Source of the DNA: Oceanospirillaceae bacterium
GTDB lineage: Bacteria > Pseudomonadota > Gammaproteobacteria > Pseudomonadales > Balneatricaceae
Assembly: GCA_013215505.1 (NCBI GenBank)
Contig: JABSQZ010000004.1
Coordinates: 122,980 to 186,979, forward strand
DNA length: 64,000 bases
Reading direction: 5' to 3'
The notes under the pieces were generated by a model. The model was not told the DNA's origin, searched no databases, and was given only the letters and a program-made list of their open reading frames with translations. Both the position numbers and the translations under genes were made by a program. Below are positions 25,552-33,395 of this stretch, piece by piece; the first letter of the stretch is position 1; each line of letters opens with the position of its first letter.

Positions 25552-27003
25552 TTACTCACCGATAAACAATAATCTATATCCTAAAGTTGCCAATCCGATA
25601 TATACAGGTATTGCACCTAGCCAAGCTATAAATAGTGGCTTTTTTGTCTCCGGGCTGATTTTTTTAATTAAATTTGCATATACTTTTGTCATATTTATAA
25701 ATATGCTAAAAAATACTCGCATACAAATCAATAGATAAAATATAAAAGTGAGACCGAAAGTTGACCAGAAAGATGGTTCTAAAAAGAAGTGTGTTTTATT
25801 TAAAACTCCTTTCTTTTCTATCAAGTCAGATAACGGCCGGAAAAAATAACTTTCTTCGGCTCTAATCATAGTTACTATTTGACCGTCTAATTTCACCCAG
25901 TTCACACTGTAATTACCGGGGAGAAATTGCCTAAAAACATTCACTGCACCATGAAGAGAAAATAGAAATAGGGCCTTTATATCCTCAAAATTATTAGGAA
26001 GAAATGGAGAATGTAAATCTATTAAATAACACTTTTGCGTCAATGCTTCCTTACTTGAGCGGTAAAACCCTCCAGAATGAAAGCCTGAATCCTCAAGTTC
26101 CTCTAGTTTTTTTAGATATTTACTGTGAGCTTCGTCAAATTTTTTACAACTAGTTATTGTATGATTCACTTTAATCATACTAGACTTACTTATATATTTA
26201 ATAGTCGTAGAAAACTCAATGCCGTTTACATTATCTCCCTGTCTATAATAGTCAACATAATCAATATCTTTCAGTTCACCTTTTTTGTTTAAGGTAGGCA
26301 TTCCAGAAATTATCTGTATATGATGATCTCTGTTTGTTAAGAAGTTTTCTTCAGCTTTTTTTGATTCATAGCCTGAATTACCATAATTATTATGGTAAAA
26401 ATATTCCGCATTATAATTCTTATGTAATTCCAGCTTGATCACACCATTCAGATTATAAGTATAGGCAACAAAAAAATACGATAAAAACAAAGATACTATT
26501 GCTGCCAAAGACCAGATTAATACTGTTAATGCTATATCAGAATATAAAAGCATAAAAAATGACCAGCCACTCTTTTCTTTTTCAATCAACCTCGAGAAAT
26601 ACACCGTTTGGTAAAAAGAAACCAAGTCCCCGAAATAGTTTACAATTAATAATATTACGAACAATCCAATATTATGATTAGTGAACATCAAACTAATAGC
26701 AGATTCTTTTGTGTCGAACTCTTCTATAGCAATATACTCTATGTAATAGAAAACCAATACCATACACAGAGATAGAATAGTTGCATAAAATAGATTTTTC
26801 TTGGTAAGAAACTTATCTCCTATAACTTTGTTTAAAATCATCTGAGGATACTGCCAATAGTGTAGCTTTATAGTCTCACTATTATCCGAAAACCATTTAT
26901 CATAAATTTTATTCGAATGGATTGGATTTGCAGTTTCCCAAGAACTTAAAAGTCCGCAAATCCCAAGCCATATACCCATAAAGGTTGTAATATAAAATAA
27001 CAT
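25552..27003 (-). CDS. large AT-rich membrane protein, unknown
   Basis: A 483-residue integral membrane protein. Helices are predicted by eye at about 2-19, 70-92, 105-122, 155-180 (N-terminal block) and at about 420-440 and 462-479 near the end, with a hydrophilic central loop of about 220 residues rich in Tyr, Asn and Lys. Codon use is much more AT-rich than in the phage structural genes. Terminators lie on both sides, so it is its own unit. No family recognised. Position between replication and lysis genes is where lambdoid phages carry morons, so exclusion or anti-phage function is a reasonable hypothesis. Confidence 0.75.
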   Translation of the reverse strand: MLFYITTFMGIWLGICGLLSSWETANPIHSNKIYDKWFSDNSETIKLHYWQYPQMILNKVIGDKFLTKKNLFYATILSLCMVLVFYYIEYIAIEEFDTKESAISLMFTNHNIGLFVILLIVNYFGDLVSFYQTVYFSRLIEKEKSGWSFFMLLYSDIALTVLIWSLAAIVSLFLSYFFVAYTYNLNGVIKLELHKNYNAEYFYHNNYGNSGYESKKAEENFLTNRDHHIQIISGMPTLNKKGELKDIDYVDYYRQGDNVNGIEFSTTIKYISKSSMIKVNHTITSCKKFDEAHSKYLKKLEELEDSGFHSGGFYRSSKEALTQKCYLIDLHSPFLPNNFEDIKALFLFSLHGAVNVFRQFLPGNYSVNWVKLDGQIVTMIRAEESYFFRPLSDLIEKKGVLNKTHFFLEPSFWSTFGLTFIFYLLICMRVFFSIFINMTKVYANLIKKISPETKKPLFIAWLGAIPVYIGLATLGYRLLFIGE

Positions 27004-27118
27004 ACCTGCCCTTTGTATTTTTTAGGACAGTATACCTAATAGTGCATACCTATCAAATTTTAGTACTACAATTCCCCCCCAAACATAACAATAATACTAG
27101 GATATAGTCTTACAGGCA

Positions 27119-27147
27119 TAAAAAAGCCCCGCTGATTGGCGAGGCTC
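27119..27147 (-). terminator. terminator after the 27.2-28.8 kb membrane-protein pair
   Basis: Minus strand reads GCCTCGCC, loop AATCA, GCGGGGC, then six T residues. It ends the two-gene unit upstream and separates it from the 483-residue gene. Confidence 0.75.
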
Positions 27148-27233
27148 GTTCTAAGTCAGAAATGGCACTATATATAATTGAGTACTGATTGTGACGCTTA
27201 AAAGTGTCATCGTCAACAATTAATCATGTTTAT

Positions 27234-28028
27234 TTATACAGTCATTTTACTATTGGGCTTGTCAGTCAATAAAGACTCAGTTCTAATCTCTATTCTTGAT
27301 CGAATTAATGTATAGGGTTTAAAGCAATCTTTAATCCGGCATGTTATGAGAAATGGTGATCTCATCCCCCCTCCAGGTGAAGGAATGGGCTCTCCGGTTT
27401 CCATCAAAAAATTTATAGCCCCGTGTATCGAGGGTGAGTTTTCCCGGAGATGGATGGCATGGACTTCGCTAAGAATTACGATATCCAGTTCTAGCAGTAC
27501 ATCAAGAAACTTTTCAATTAAGTCATCGTAGCCGTCTAAGTTGTTTTCTATATTTGGATCAAAGCATACTGACACATAAGCGCGCTTAGCTATGGCGTGA
27601 CTTAAAATTTTAACGTTAAGAGCTTTCTTCAAGTTCTCGTAACGCTCTAGAAATGAAGCCACATATTCCGGTGGATTATTTTGCATCATGAAGAAAACTT
27701 TGTTTTTTACAAGAAAACTAAATATATCATAGAAAACCACCTTTAATTCAGAGCTGCTATCACGGAATTCTGAAACGCAGCGATGTTCATGCTTAAGGGC
27801 CGTTTGCTCTTCCCAGTCGCCTATTGCTCGATATGCTAAAAACGCCAAGAAAGCAGTTGCTAATCCTGCAAGCAACGCTCCAGTCGCTGACAAAGCATCT
27901 AGCAAATGATCAAAATACCCTTCTGGCATAAAGGCAATCAAAACTATCAAAACACAACTAAACAATAAAATGCTAGCTACAGCAATCAGCAGATTAGCAA
28001 CCAAAGCTATCTTTTCCCACGCTTTCAT
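27234..28028 (-). CDS. membrane-anchored protein, abortive-infection-like architecture
   Basis: A 264-residue protein with two N-terminal membrane helices (about 10-33 and 47-67) and a cytosolic helical domain of about 190 residues (FRDSSSELKVVFYDIFSF and on). The layout of two helices followed by a WEEQT-type linker and a helical bundle resembles putative phage abortive-infection proteins and the DUF4760-like group. The match is in architecture only, not proven homology. It lies 47 bases downstream of the 229-residue membrane protein and probably shares its transcript. Confidence 0.72.
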   Translation of the reverse strand: MKAWEKIALVANLLIAVASILLFSCVLIVLIAFMPEGYFDHLLDALSATGALLAGLATAFLAFLAYRAIGDWEEQTALKHEHRCVSEFRDSSSELKVVFYDIFSFLVKNKVFFMMQNNPPEYVASFLERYENLKKALNVKILSHAIAKRAYVSVCFDPNIENNLDGYDDLIEKFLDVLLELDIVILSEVHAIHLRENSPSIHGAINFLMETGEPIPSPGGGMRSPFLITCRIKDCFKPYTLIRSRIEIRTESLLTDKPNSKMTV

Positions 28029-28075
28029 ATTTATTCCAAGATCCTTTTGTTTAAATGAGACAAAGCCGTAATTAG

Positions 28076-28765
28076 CTACGTATTGATTACATACCAGATA
28101 TTCTGGCCTGCAATAATCAGCATTAATCCAAGCCCTAAAGCATAAAGACTCAAAGCAGAAATAATAGACTTTTTATTATAATATTCGGCAATCCGTTGCG
28201 TCATATAAAAAGCAGTTTTCGCTTGTGGGTGCTTCATATTGAAATTTGGGGAATGGAACGCTTTTGCAATATCTAGATCATCTAGAAACTCCCCGTTAGG
28301 GGGCATCTGTACTCGGCTAAAATTTCTCACAAAATTATTCGCTATGGCTTTTTGATCATCGTCTCTAAGTTCATATTTCGGAGTAAATACCAGTTCTTTA
28401 AACTCCAAACTTAGCTCAAGAGGATCTCTCCCTTGTTTTTCATATTCCTGGAAGCTTCTATACGCTTTTAAGGTTTTTGGGCAGCGAATTGTATAGATAA
28501 CGTTTGCGCAGCTAAAGACTATCGCCGCGTAAAAGAAAAGCTGCCAACTAAATGGCAAAGAAAGTGGTACATCAACGGTTTCGCCAAAAATAATAACGCC
28601 TAAGCTTCCTTCTGTATTTGACAAAAGCTTTGCAGCTATTGGAACGACCAATAGCCAAATATAAGATGACTTTACAATTGCGCTATCTGCCAAATGGCGC
28701 GCGTAACTCCATTTTAACTCCGGCATCCATGTAGTATTCTTGGTTTTTTCTTTACTCTCGCTCAT
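28076..28765 (-). CDS. membrane protein of prophage cargo, unknown
   Basis: A 229-residue protein with helices at about 34-50, 72-95 and 203-222 and a soluble middle part (about 100-195, containing FHSPNFNMKHPQAKTAF). AT-rich codon use like its two downstream neighbours. First gene of the cargo unit. No family recognised. A membrane sensor or exclusion role is only a hypothesis. Confidence 0.72.
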   Translation of the reverse strand: MSESKEKTKNTTWMPELKWSYARHLADSAIVKSSYIWLLVVPIAAKLLSNTEGSLGVIIFGETVDVPLSLPFSWQLFFYAAIVFSCANVIYTIRCPKTLKAYRSFQEYEKQGRDPLELSLEFKELVFTPKYELRDDDQKAIANNFVRNFSRVQMPPNGEFLDDLDIAKAFHSPNFNMKHPQAKTAFYMTQRIAEYYNKKSIISALSLYALGLGLMLIIAGQNIWYVINT

Positions 28766-28830
28766 TCCGACATCCTTTGCGTGATAAATCCAAAATTAAA
28801 AGCATAATTATTATACAGTTATTGAAAGTA

Positions 28831-29310
28831 TCATGCGATTTTAAGCTGTTCAAGCTCATCGCGAAAATTCAGCTGATCCTCGATAATACCCCATGCCCTT
28901 TTCTTGTTATGCCGGTATGCGCGCGTTTCTATCAATAAATATTCAGCAACTTCCTGATCTGTGTGCCCTCGCTTATAGACATAGGTCAGATAGCTTGCAG
29001 CCAATAATGCCGACAACTGTTTATCTTCCAGTTTAAATATCAGCATTTTAGCCAGACCGAAATCATAATGTTTATTCCGGATAAACTGCATCTCATTAAT
29101 CATTTTCTCATCTGGCGAGTCATTGTATTGGCGTAGATCTGCAGCACAAAACCTCGCTGCAAACTTCTTTTTTCTAAGCAAATCCGAGCCGCTATTACTA
29201 ATATATTGCGTTGCCTCAAGCTGTGAGGGAGTATGCCACCCAGCATCACGGTCGACACTAAACATAAATGTGCAGTAAATATCGATTAGCCTTTGTATTC
29301 TCTGTTTCAT
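28831..29310 (-). CDS. possible late-gene regulator (antiterminator Q position)
   Basis: A 159-residue basic helical protein with KRGHTDQEVAEYLLIETRAYRHNKKRAWGIIEDQL near the C-terminus, which looks like a DNA- or RNA-polymerase-binding helix pair. It occupies the place between replication and lysis genes where lambdoid phages encode the late antiterminator Q. I do not recognise a defined Q family in it, so the role is inferred from location. Confidence 0.6.
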   Translation of the reverse strand: MKQRIQRLIDIYCTFMFSVDRDAGWHTPSQLEATQYISNSGSDLLRKKKFAARFCAADLRQYNDSPDEKMINEMQFIRNKHYDFGLAKMLIFKLEDKQLSALLAASYLTYVYKRGHTDQEVAEYLLIETRAYRHNKKRAWGIIEDQLNFRDELEQLKIA

Positions 29311-29331
29311 ACTCGCTCCTGATGCCCAGTG

Positions 29332-29703
29332 TTAATCGTTTCTAAACCTGCCGCCATTAAGAGGTTTTAAGTCTTCAAAGTGGCCTTTCTCTTGTACTTC
29401 TAGCTTCTGCTGGTACCAGGCTATTTTCAGATCCTGCTTTTTCAGAATTTTTAGCAGCTCTATAACCCAAAGCTCTTTATCTACGGTATCCCCGGTCTCT
29501 TTATCGAACACACCGTTGCCGTCACATGGGTCGCATACCTTCCCTTCATACACGCCCGGGGCAACTCCTGTCCTGCAGCAGCCTGGGCAGTCCACCAGCT
29601 TGTTGGGATTAACTCGCTTTTGCATGCGAGTACTCAATTGGCTGCTCCGATAGAAGCTAAAGCAAACACACCCCAGAAGACCAACGCAGTCGATCCAAAG
29701 CAT
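29332..29703 (-). CDS. zinc-finger-like phage protein
   Basis: A 123-residue protein with CPGCC...CDPCDGNG, a zinc-ribbon pattern like half of a DnaJ central domain. An internal ATG at 29625 would remove the hydrophobic first 26 residues and start MQKRVNPNKLVDCPGC. Neither start has a good ribosome binding site. The C-terminal part is helical and charged. Small DnaJ-type zinc proteins are common in prophage replication regions (a second one lies at 38629). Function unknown. Confidence 0.65.
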   Translation of the reverse strand: MLWIDCVGLLGCVCFSFYRSSQLSTRMQKRVNPNKLVDCPGCCRTGVAPGVYEGKVCDPCDGNGVFDKETGDTVDKELWVIELLKILKKQDLKIAWYQQKLEVQEKGHFEDLKPLNGGRFRND

Positions 29704-29727
29704 AGGATTATCAAAGTTGTGTAATTT

Positions 29728-30030
29728 TTACGCTGCTGCATTTGCCTTCATCGCCTTTTCAATGGTTGCTATGGCTGTGCCGTCAGTGATCATCGCCCCA
29801 GTAAATCTCAGAACATGCCACCCAAGCATTGCTGCCTCGTTGTACTTCTCGCAGTCTTTTCGGAAGCCGCTGATCGTTAAGTGGCCGCTTTTCATTACCA
29901 CGCCTTTCCTGTTTCGTCTGCCATGCATTTCTGCCCCGCCCTCTGCTTCAACTGCGAGCATTAGCTCTGGCCATGCAAAGTCAAAGCGCCATCGTCGGGT
30001 AGGATGAAATCTCAGCTCTGTTACCGGCAC
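29728..30030 (-). CDS. Vsr/DUF559-like nuclease-fold protein
   Basis: A 100-residue protein with TRRWRFDFAWPELMLAVEAEGG followed by GHLTISGFRKDCEKYNEAAMLGWHVLRFT. The D...ExE spacing and the C-terminal Lys-Tyr-Asn-x-Ala helix are typical of very short patch repair / DUF559 members of the PD-(D/E)XK nuclease group. In lambdoid phages a junction resolvase or nuclease often sits here. It may serve recombination or nicking. Function inferred from fold-like motifs. Confidence 0.72.
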   Translation of the reverse strand: MPVTELRFHPTRRWRFDFAWPELMLAVEAEGGAEMHGRRNRKGVVMKSGHLTISGFRKDCEKYNEAAMLGWHVLRFTGAMITDGTAIATIEKAMKANAAA

Positions 30031-30080
30031 TGGCAGTTTGCTGGCTCTTATATCAAGAGCCAGAGTTGCTTCAAGCTTGC

Positions 30081-30464
30081 TTATTGGGATGCTAAATCCT
30101 CCGGCTGGAAGTTAAATCTCCTATTTGGTGCTCTAAGCTTGAGCTCTAATCGTGCCAAAGCATTCCAAGCAGTGTGCGCCGCATGAAGTAGATCTGAGTC
30201 TTTATCAACAGTTTCGCCGCCACCCTCTTTCATCATGTGGCGGTAAAGGGCGTCTGTATATCGAGCCTCTCCGTTAACTACTTCTAGCCATCCGTGATCA
30301 GTGTATTTATCGGCTCCAAATGTCCCCACTTCTCCAACGGCCAACAGTGCATTTCCAAAGTCACCGAGGACCAAGCCAAGGCGAGGTTTCCCTGCATCTA
30401 GCTTGGCTCCCTTCTCATGTTGATCAATGCCATCTGGAGTCTGCTCACCATGTAAATTATTCAA
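30081..30464 (-). CDS. dATP/dGTP diphosphohydrolase-like domain protein
   Basis: A 127-residue protein with [36 protein letters not shown], then [41 protein letters not shown]. This is the all-alpha pattern of the phage dATP/dGTP diphosphohydrolase N-terminal family (MazG-like, once DUF5664), with metal-binding acidic/His residues in DSDLLHAAH. Some relatives adjust purine dNTP pools in phages. It follows ssb with a four-base overlap. Whether it is active is not shown. Confidence 0.78.
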   Translation of the reverse strand: MNNLHGEQTPDGIDQHEKGAKLDAGKPRLGLVLGDFGNALLAVGEVGTFGADKYTDHGWLEVVNGEARYTDALYRHMMKEGGGETVDKDSDLLHAAHTAWNALARLELKLRAPNRRFNFQPEDLASQ

Positions 30465-30991
30465 ACTAAATACTCCATATTTTTATAAGGGTTGGCAAAA
30501 GGCACATCATTACCTGGCATCGGCGCTGCGCTCTGCGGATGATGGACTGTTGTTGATGGTAGAGTGCCGTTATCGTGTCGACCTTGCTGGCGATTCTGTT
30601 GCTGCTGTTGAGGTGCTGGTTGCTGGTATCCGCGCAGCGGTCCATCTTGCTGGGGCCTGCCATCAAGCATCTGCATTTCACTAGCAACGATTTCAGTTGT
30701 GTACCGATCTTGACCATCTTGGCCCTGCCACTTCCGCGTTCGTAACGCGCCTTCGATATAAACCTTTGAGCCTTTTCGCAGGTACTCACCGGCGATCTCT
30801 CCCAGGCGATTGAACAGAACTACTCGATGCCACTCTGTACGCTCTTGCTTCTGACCGGTTTGTTTGTCTTTCCAGGTTTCACTCGTAGCTACGGTTATGT
30901 TTGTCACAGCATTACCAGAAGGCAGATAACGAACTTCAGGATCACCGCCAACGTTGCCAATTAGGATTACTTTGTTTACGCCTCTAGCCAT
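30461..30991 (-). CDS. ssb: single-stranded DNA-binding protein
   Basis: A 176-residue SSB. The OB-fold is in residues 1-110 ([56 protein letters not shown]). A Gln/Pro-rich linker covers about 112-155. The usual acidic C-terminal tip (DDDIPF-like) is replaced by NDVPF followed by 11 more residues ([11 protein letters not shown]), so the usual protein-recruiting tip is not at the extreme end. It binds single-stranded phage DNA during replication. Confidence 0.95.
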   Translation of the reverse strand: MARGVNKVILIGNVGGDPEVRYLPSGNAVTNITVATSETWKDKQTGQKQERTEWHRVVLFNRLGEIAGEYLRKGSKVYIEGALRTRKWQGQDGQDRYTTEIVASEMQMLDGRPQQDGPLRGYQQPAPQQQQQNRQQGRHDNGTLPSTTVHHPQSAAPMPGNDVPFANPYKNMEYLV

Positions 30992-31022
30992 TACAATTCT
31001 CTCCAGTTGTTATGCTTAATTT

Positions 31023-31760
31023 TCATATCGCTAACACCTGTTGTTCTATTCCACACCAAACCGGAGCAGAATTATGGCGCTCTATTCTCTCGGCAATTAC
31101 ATCAGCTCGTTGTCCAGCTGTAGGCGGCTTATAACTACCAAACCGGCTTAGGCTCCCGCTGTTCACTGCGGCATTTGTACTGTCTGCGCTGGAAAGTGGT
31201 AACTTAGAAAAAATACCCGGATCAAGCATACGAAGGCCGTGCAGCTTTGCCCGGGGCCGACCTTCTGAGTCACACGCAGTTTTCATAACATCAGAGATTC
31301 TCTGCCACCAGCTTGCTGTCCCAGGTGATGCCCATTGTCCTGACGAGCCCAGTGCTACTCGTGAAAAGTTTGTTACCAGGTAATCTAAGTACTCAAGCGA
31401 TTCATGCAGATGCCAGACGGGTACGCTCGATACGCCTGTGCTCTCGTTAACCCATCTATCTACTAAGTGCTTGTTCTCTTGCTCTGTGCCATCAATCTTG
31501 TCGGGTATCAAACACCATTCAAATCCTGGATGCTGGTGAATGCCCTCTACCCATGTTTTATACGCAATGAAATCAATATCTCCTTTGCCAGCTCTCCAGT
31601 GGCTAAACGCCCCATTGTCCAAAACAAATGATTTGCAACATTCCATAACCGCTCCGATATCATCAGGCCGATAAAATGAAACAAGCGCGTGCCTTCCCAT
31701 TAAGAACCGAGCTGCATCTTGTCGAGTTCCGCCGATTGGAGTTCCGTGGTAATGAATCAT
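31023..31760 (-). CDS. TGT/DpdA-like protein
   Basis: A 245-residue protein starting HYHGTPIGGTRQDAARFL, with FVLDNGAFSHWRAG, WCLIPDKIDGT, VPVWHLHESLEYLDYL, RVALGSSGQW, KLHGLRMLDP and LPLSSADSTNAA. The order of Asp- and Gly-rich loops on beta strands fits a TIM-barrel of the tRNA-guanine transglycosylase type, and the pattern resembles phage DpdA-like proteins, which exchange guanine in DNA for a 7-deazaguanine. No queC/D/E-type synthesis genes are in the prophage. A modification role for this copy is inference. It may draw on host queuosine precursors, or act on another substrate. Stop overlaps nothing; start abuts the Ref-like gene. Confidence 0.6.
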   Translation of the reverse strand: MIHYHGTPIGGTRQDAARFLMGRHALVSFYRPDDIGAVMECCKSFVLDNGAFSHWRAGKGDIDFIAYKTWVEGIHQHPGFEWCLIPDKIDGTEQENKHLVDRWVNESTGVSSVPVWHLHESLEYLDYLVTNFSRVALGSSGQWASPGTASWWQRISDVMKTACDSEGRPRAKLHGLRMLDPGIFSKLPLSSADSTNAAVNSGSLSRFGSYKPPTAGQRADVIAERIERHNSAPVWCGIEQQVLAI

Positions 31761-32077
31761 TACGATGCTCTCCCAATAATATTCAATCTCAACTCATCGA
31801 CATCGATGACTGTTTGAGCATGAAGCTCCAGCTCGGTACCGAACTTTCCCTGCCAGATTTTCGGACCAGCATGAAAGGCAATACCGTGGCCGCCTGTTCT
31901 ATGGTGTGGGTGGCATAGTGGGATTGTTTTCTTGTGGCCAGCTCTTTGACCTAGACCGAAACCAGTGCGTAGATGGTGTATTTCTGCTGGTGATTCTCCA
32001 AAACCTTTATTGCGGCACACTACGCAACCGAGGGAAGCAGCATCAGACATCCAAAGCTTTTCTGCTTTAGTGCTCAT
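31760..32077 (-). CDS. Ref-type RecA-dependent nuclease
   Basis: A 105-residue protein with CVVCRNKGF, EIHHLRTGFGLGQRAGH, TIPLCHPHHRTGGHGIAFHAG and IWQGKFGTE. This is the zinc/HNH-like core of the phage P1 Ref family, which makes cuts in RecA-bound displacement loops. P1 Ref has an additional N-terminal DNA-binding part that is missing here. The ATG at 32077 overlaps the preceding stop as ATGA; an ATG at 32092 is also possible. It should aid recombination during phage growth. Confidence 0.85.
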   Translation of the reverse strand: MSTKAEKLWMSDAASLGCVVCRNKGFGESPAEIHHLRTGFGLGQRAGHKKTIPLCHPHHRTGGHGIAFHAGPKIWQGKFGTELELHAQTVIDVDELRLNIIGRAS

Positions 32078-32433
32078 GCTGCCTTTCTCCACACATAGCC
32101 CAGATGGGATTTACGATCCCCCTGAATACAGGCTCTGATATAAAACCGGCTAAACCCTGCTTGAGTAGCAGCACAGAAGGATTCGAAATTAAGGATTTTT
32201 TTACTCTTTTTATGCTCGGCCACTAACGCCGTAGCATCCTCTTTCTTTTTAATCTGCTTCGCTTTTATTTTAGCCAGGACCGCCTGATGCTCAACAAGGG
32301 TTATGAGTTTGTTCTGGGTGATATTGGACTTTCTCCACTCACCGTTGATTTCAACAAACACCAGGCCTCTGATGACGCGGTAATTAAAAGACCAGAAGTT
32401 GCTATCGCTATGTTTATGAGTTGTTGTTTTCAC
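32074..32433 (-). CDS. DNA-binding-like protein with NUMOD1-type tail
   Basis: A 119-residue basic protein. The C-terminal part (FCAATQAGFSRFYIRACIQGDRKSHLGYVWRKAA) resembles the small helix-turn-helix module found in homing endonucleases (NUMOD1-like, ending GYxW). The N-terminal half has no recognised domain. It precedes the Ref gene with a coupled overlap, so the two may act together. Function unknown. Confidence 0.65.
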   Translation of the reverse strand: MKTTTHKHSDSNFWSFNYRVIRGLVFVEINGEWRKSNITQNKLITLVEHQAVLAKIKAKQIKKKEDATALVAEHKKSKKILNFESFCAATQAGFSRFYIRACIQGDRKSHLGYVWRKAA

Positions 32434-33395
32434 CAGTCCAGATCTCCATGTGCTGACGAGAATTTTTTACCCTTGAAGGTTTCAAGGCTTCCGCCAGTGC
32501 CAGTTTTTCTTGTTTGAGAGCGTTTGAGGTTGGATAGCAGCTTGTGCTCCCATTCCGCTTGGTTGAGCTGGATGTTTTGAGTCATCCACCAACTTCGGAA
32601 CTCGTTGATTAGGTCGTCTTGTTCGTCGGTGGACAGGGTTGAGATATTCACACCCCTGAATTTACAGGCTGCTGAAAACTGCTCTGAGGGTTGCCAAGTT
32701 TCTGACATTGAAAACTTAGGGCGAACATCTGTACTTACTGCGAACAAGTCAGGAGGAGCTATCTGGGAAGGGGGTTCTCTCTCTGTAGTAGTCTTTGTTA
32801 TATTCTTTGTAATCATTTCATCATTTTGACTATATGCCATTTCATCATTCTGACTATTTCGATCCACTCGTTTTGACGATATCGATATAGTCAAACTGGG
32901 GACATCGATATTGTCATTTTGACGATATCGAGTTTCATTGGGCTTGAAGCCTGTTTTGTGATTTTGGCTAACAGGTAAGTCTATTAATTTCTCTGTCTCT
33001 ACGGGCAATTCTTGTGAGAACATTTCAACTTCGAGTTTGCCCATTTCTTCATAGTTAATGGTGAAAAAAGTCACTCGATCATAGACACTTCGCCCAAATT
33101 TAGAGGCTAGTTTCTTTCGTATAATTAAATTTCTAGCCTCTAAAAAATCAAGAATACGCTCAAGGGTGCTTTTCGATAACCACCGCAACTCCCCTTCTTT
33201 CTGATTGGCTTTTGGCTTTTTGAGAATCCATTCATCAATAGATTTATAAAACCAGATCTTTCCTTCGTACTCGTATTGAGATATACCCACCAGATAGTGA
33301 ATCTGCTGTAGAACTATGGCTTGCTTGATACCCAGTTCCACGGCTAAAGAAGGCAAGACAAGCAATGGCGGCTCATCTATTAATAATTTACTCAC
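32430..33395 (-). CDS. phage replication protein, DnaT-like
   Basis: A 321-residue protein starting with GTG. The N-terminal 120 residues form a winged-helix-like domain (LAVELGIKQAIVLQQIHYLV, LSKSTLERILDFLEARNLI), common in phage replication initiators. The C-terminal part (FSMSETWQPSEQFSAACKFRG...LINEFRSWW...QLNQAEWEHKLLSNLK) matches the DnaT DNA-binding domain. The middle is disordered. It would recruit host helicase machinery to the phage origin, as gpO/gpP or DnaT do. Adjacent to SSB and Ref genes. Confidence 0.85.
   Translation of the reverse strand: MSKLLIDEPPLLVLPSLAVELGIKQAIVLQQIHYLVGISQYEYEGKIWFYKSIDEWILKKPKANQKEGELRWLSKSTLERILDFLEARNLIIRKKLASKFGRSVYDRVTFFTINYEEMGKLEVEMFSQELPVETEKLIDLPVSQNHKTGFKPNETRYRQNDNIDVPSLTISISSKRVDRNSQNDEMAYSQNDEMITKNITKTTTEREPPSQIAPPDLFAVSTDVRPKFSMSETWQPSEQFSAACKFRGVNISTLSTDEQDDLINEFRSWWMTQNIQLNQAEWEHKLLSNLKRSQTRKTGTGGSLETFKGKKFSSAHGDLDW

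Noticed and set aside
29977-30070. Possible tRNA near the prophage replication genes
   Set aside because: No cloverleaf or conserved T-loop sequence could be traced; the region is explained by coding sequence.
30427-30684. Plus-strand frame over ssb
   Set aside because: Antisense shadow of ssb.
30081-31760. Full 2-aminoadenine (Z-genome) system
   Set aside because: No PurZ or DatZ homologue is present; a lone diphosphohydrolase-like domain is not enough.
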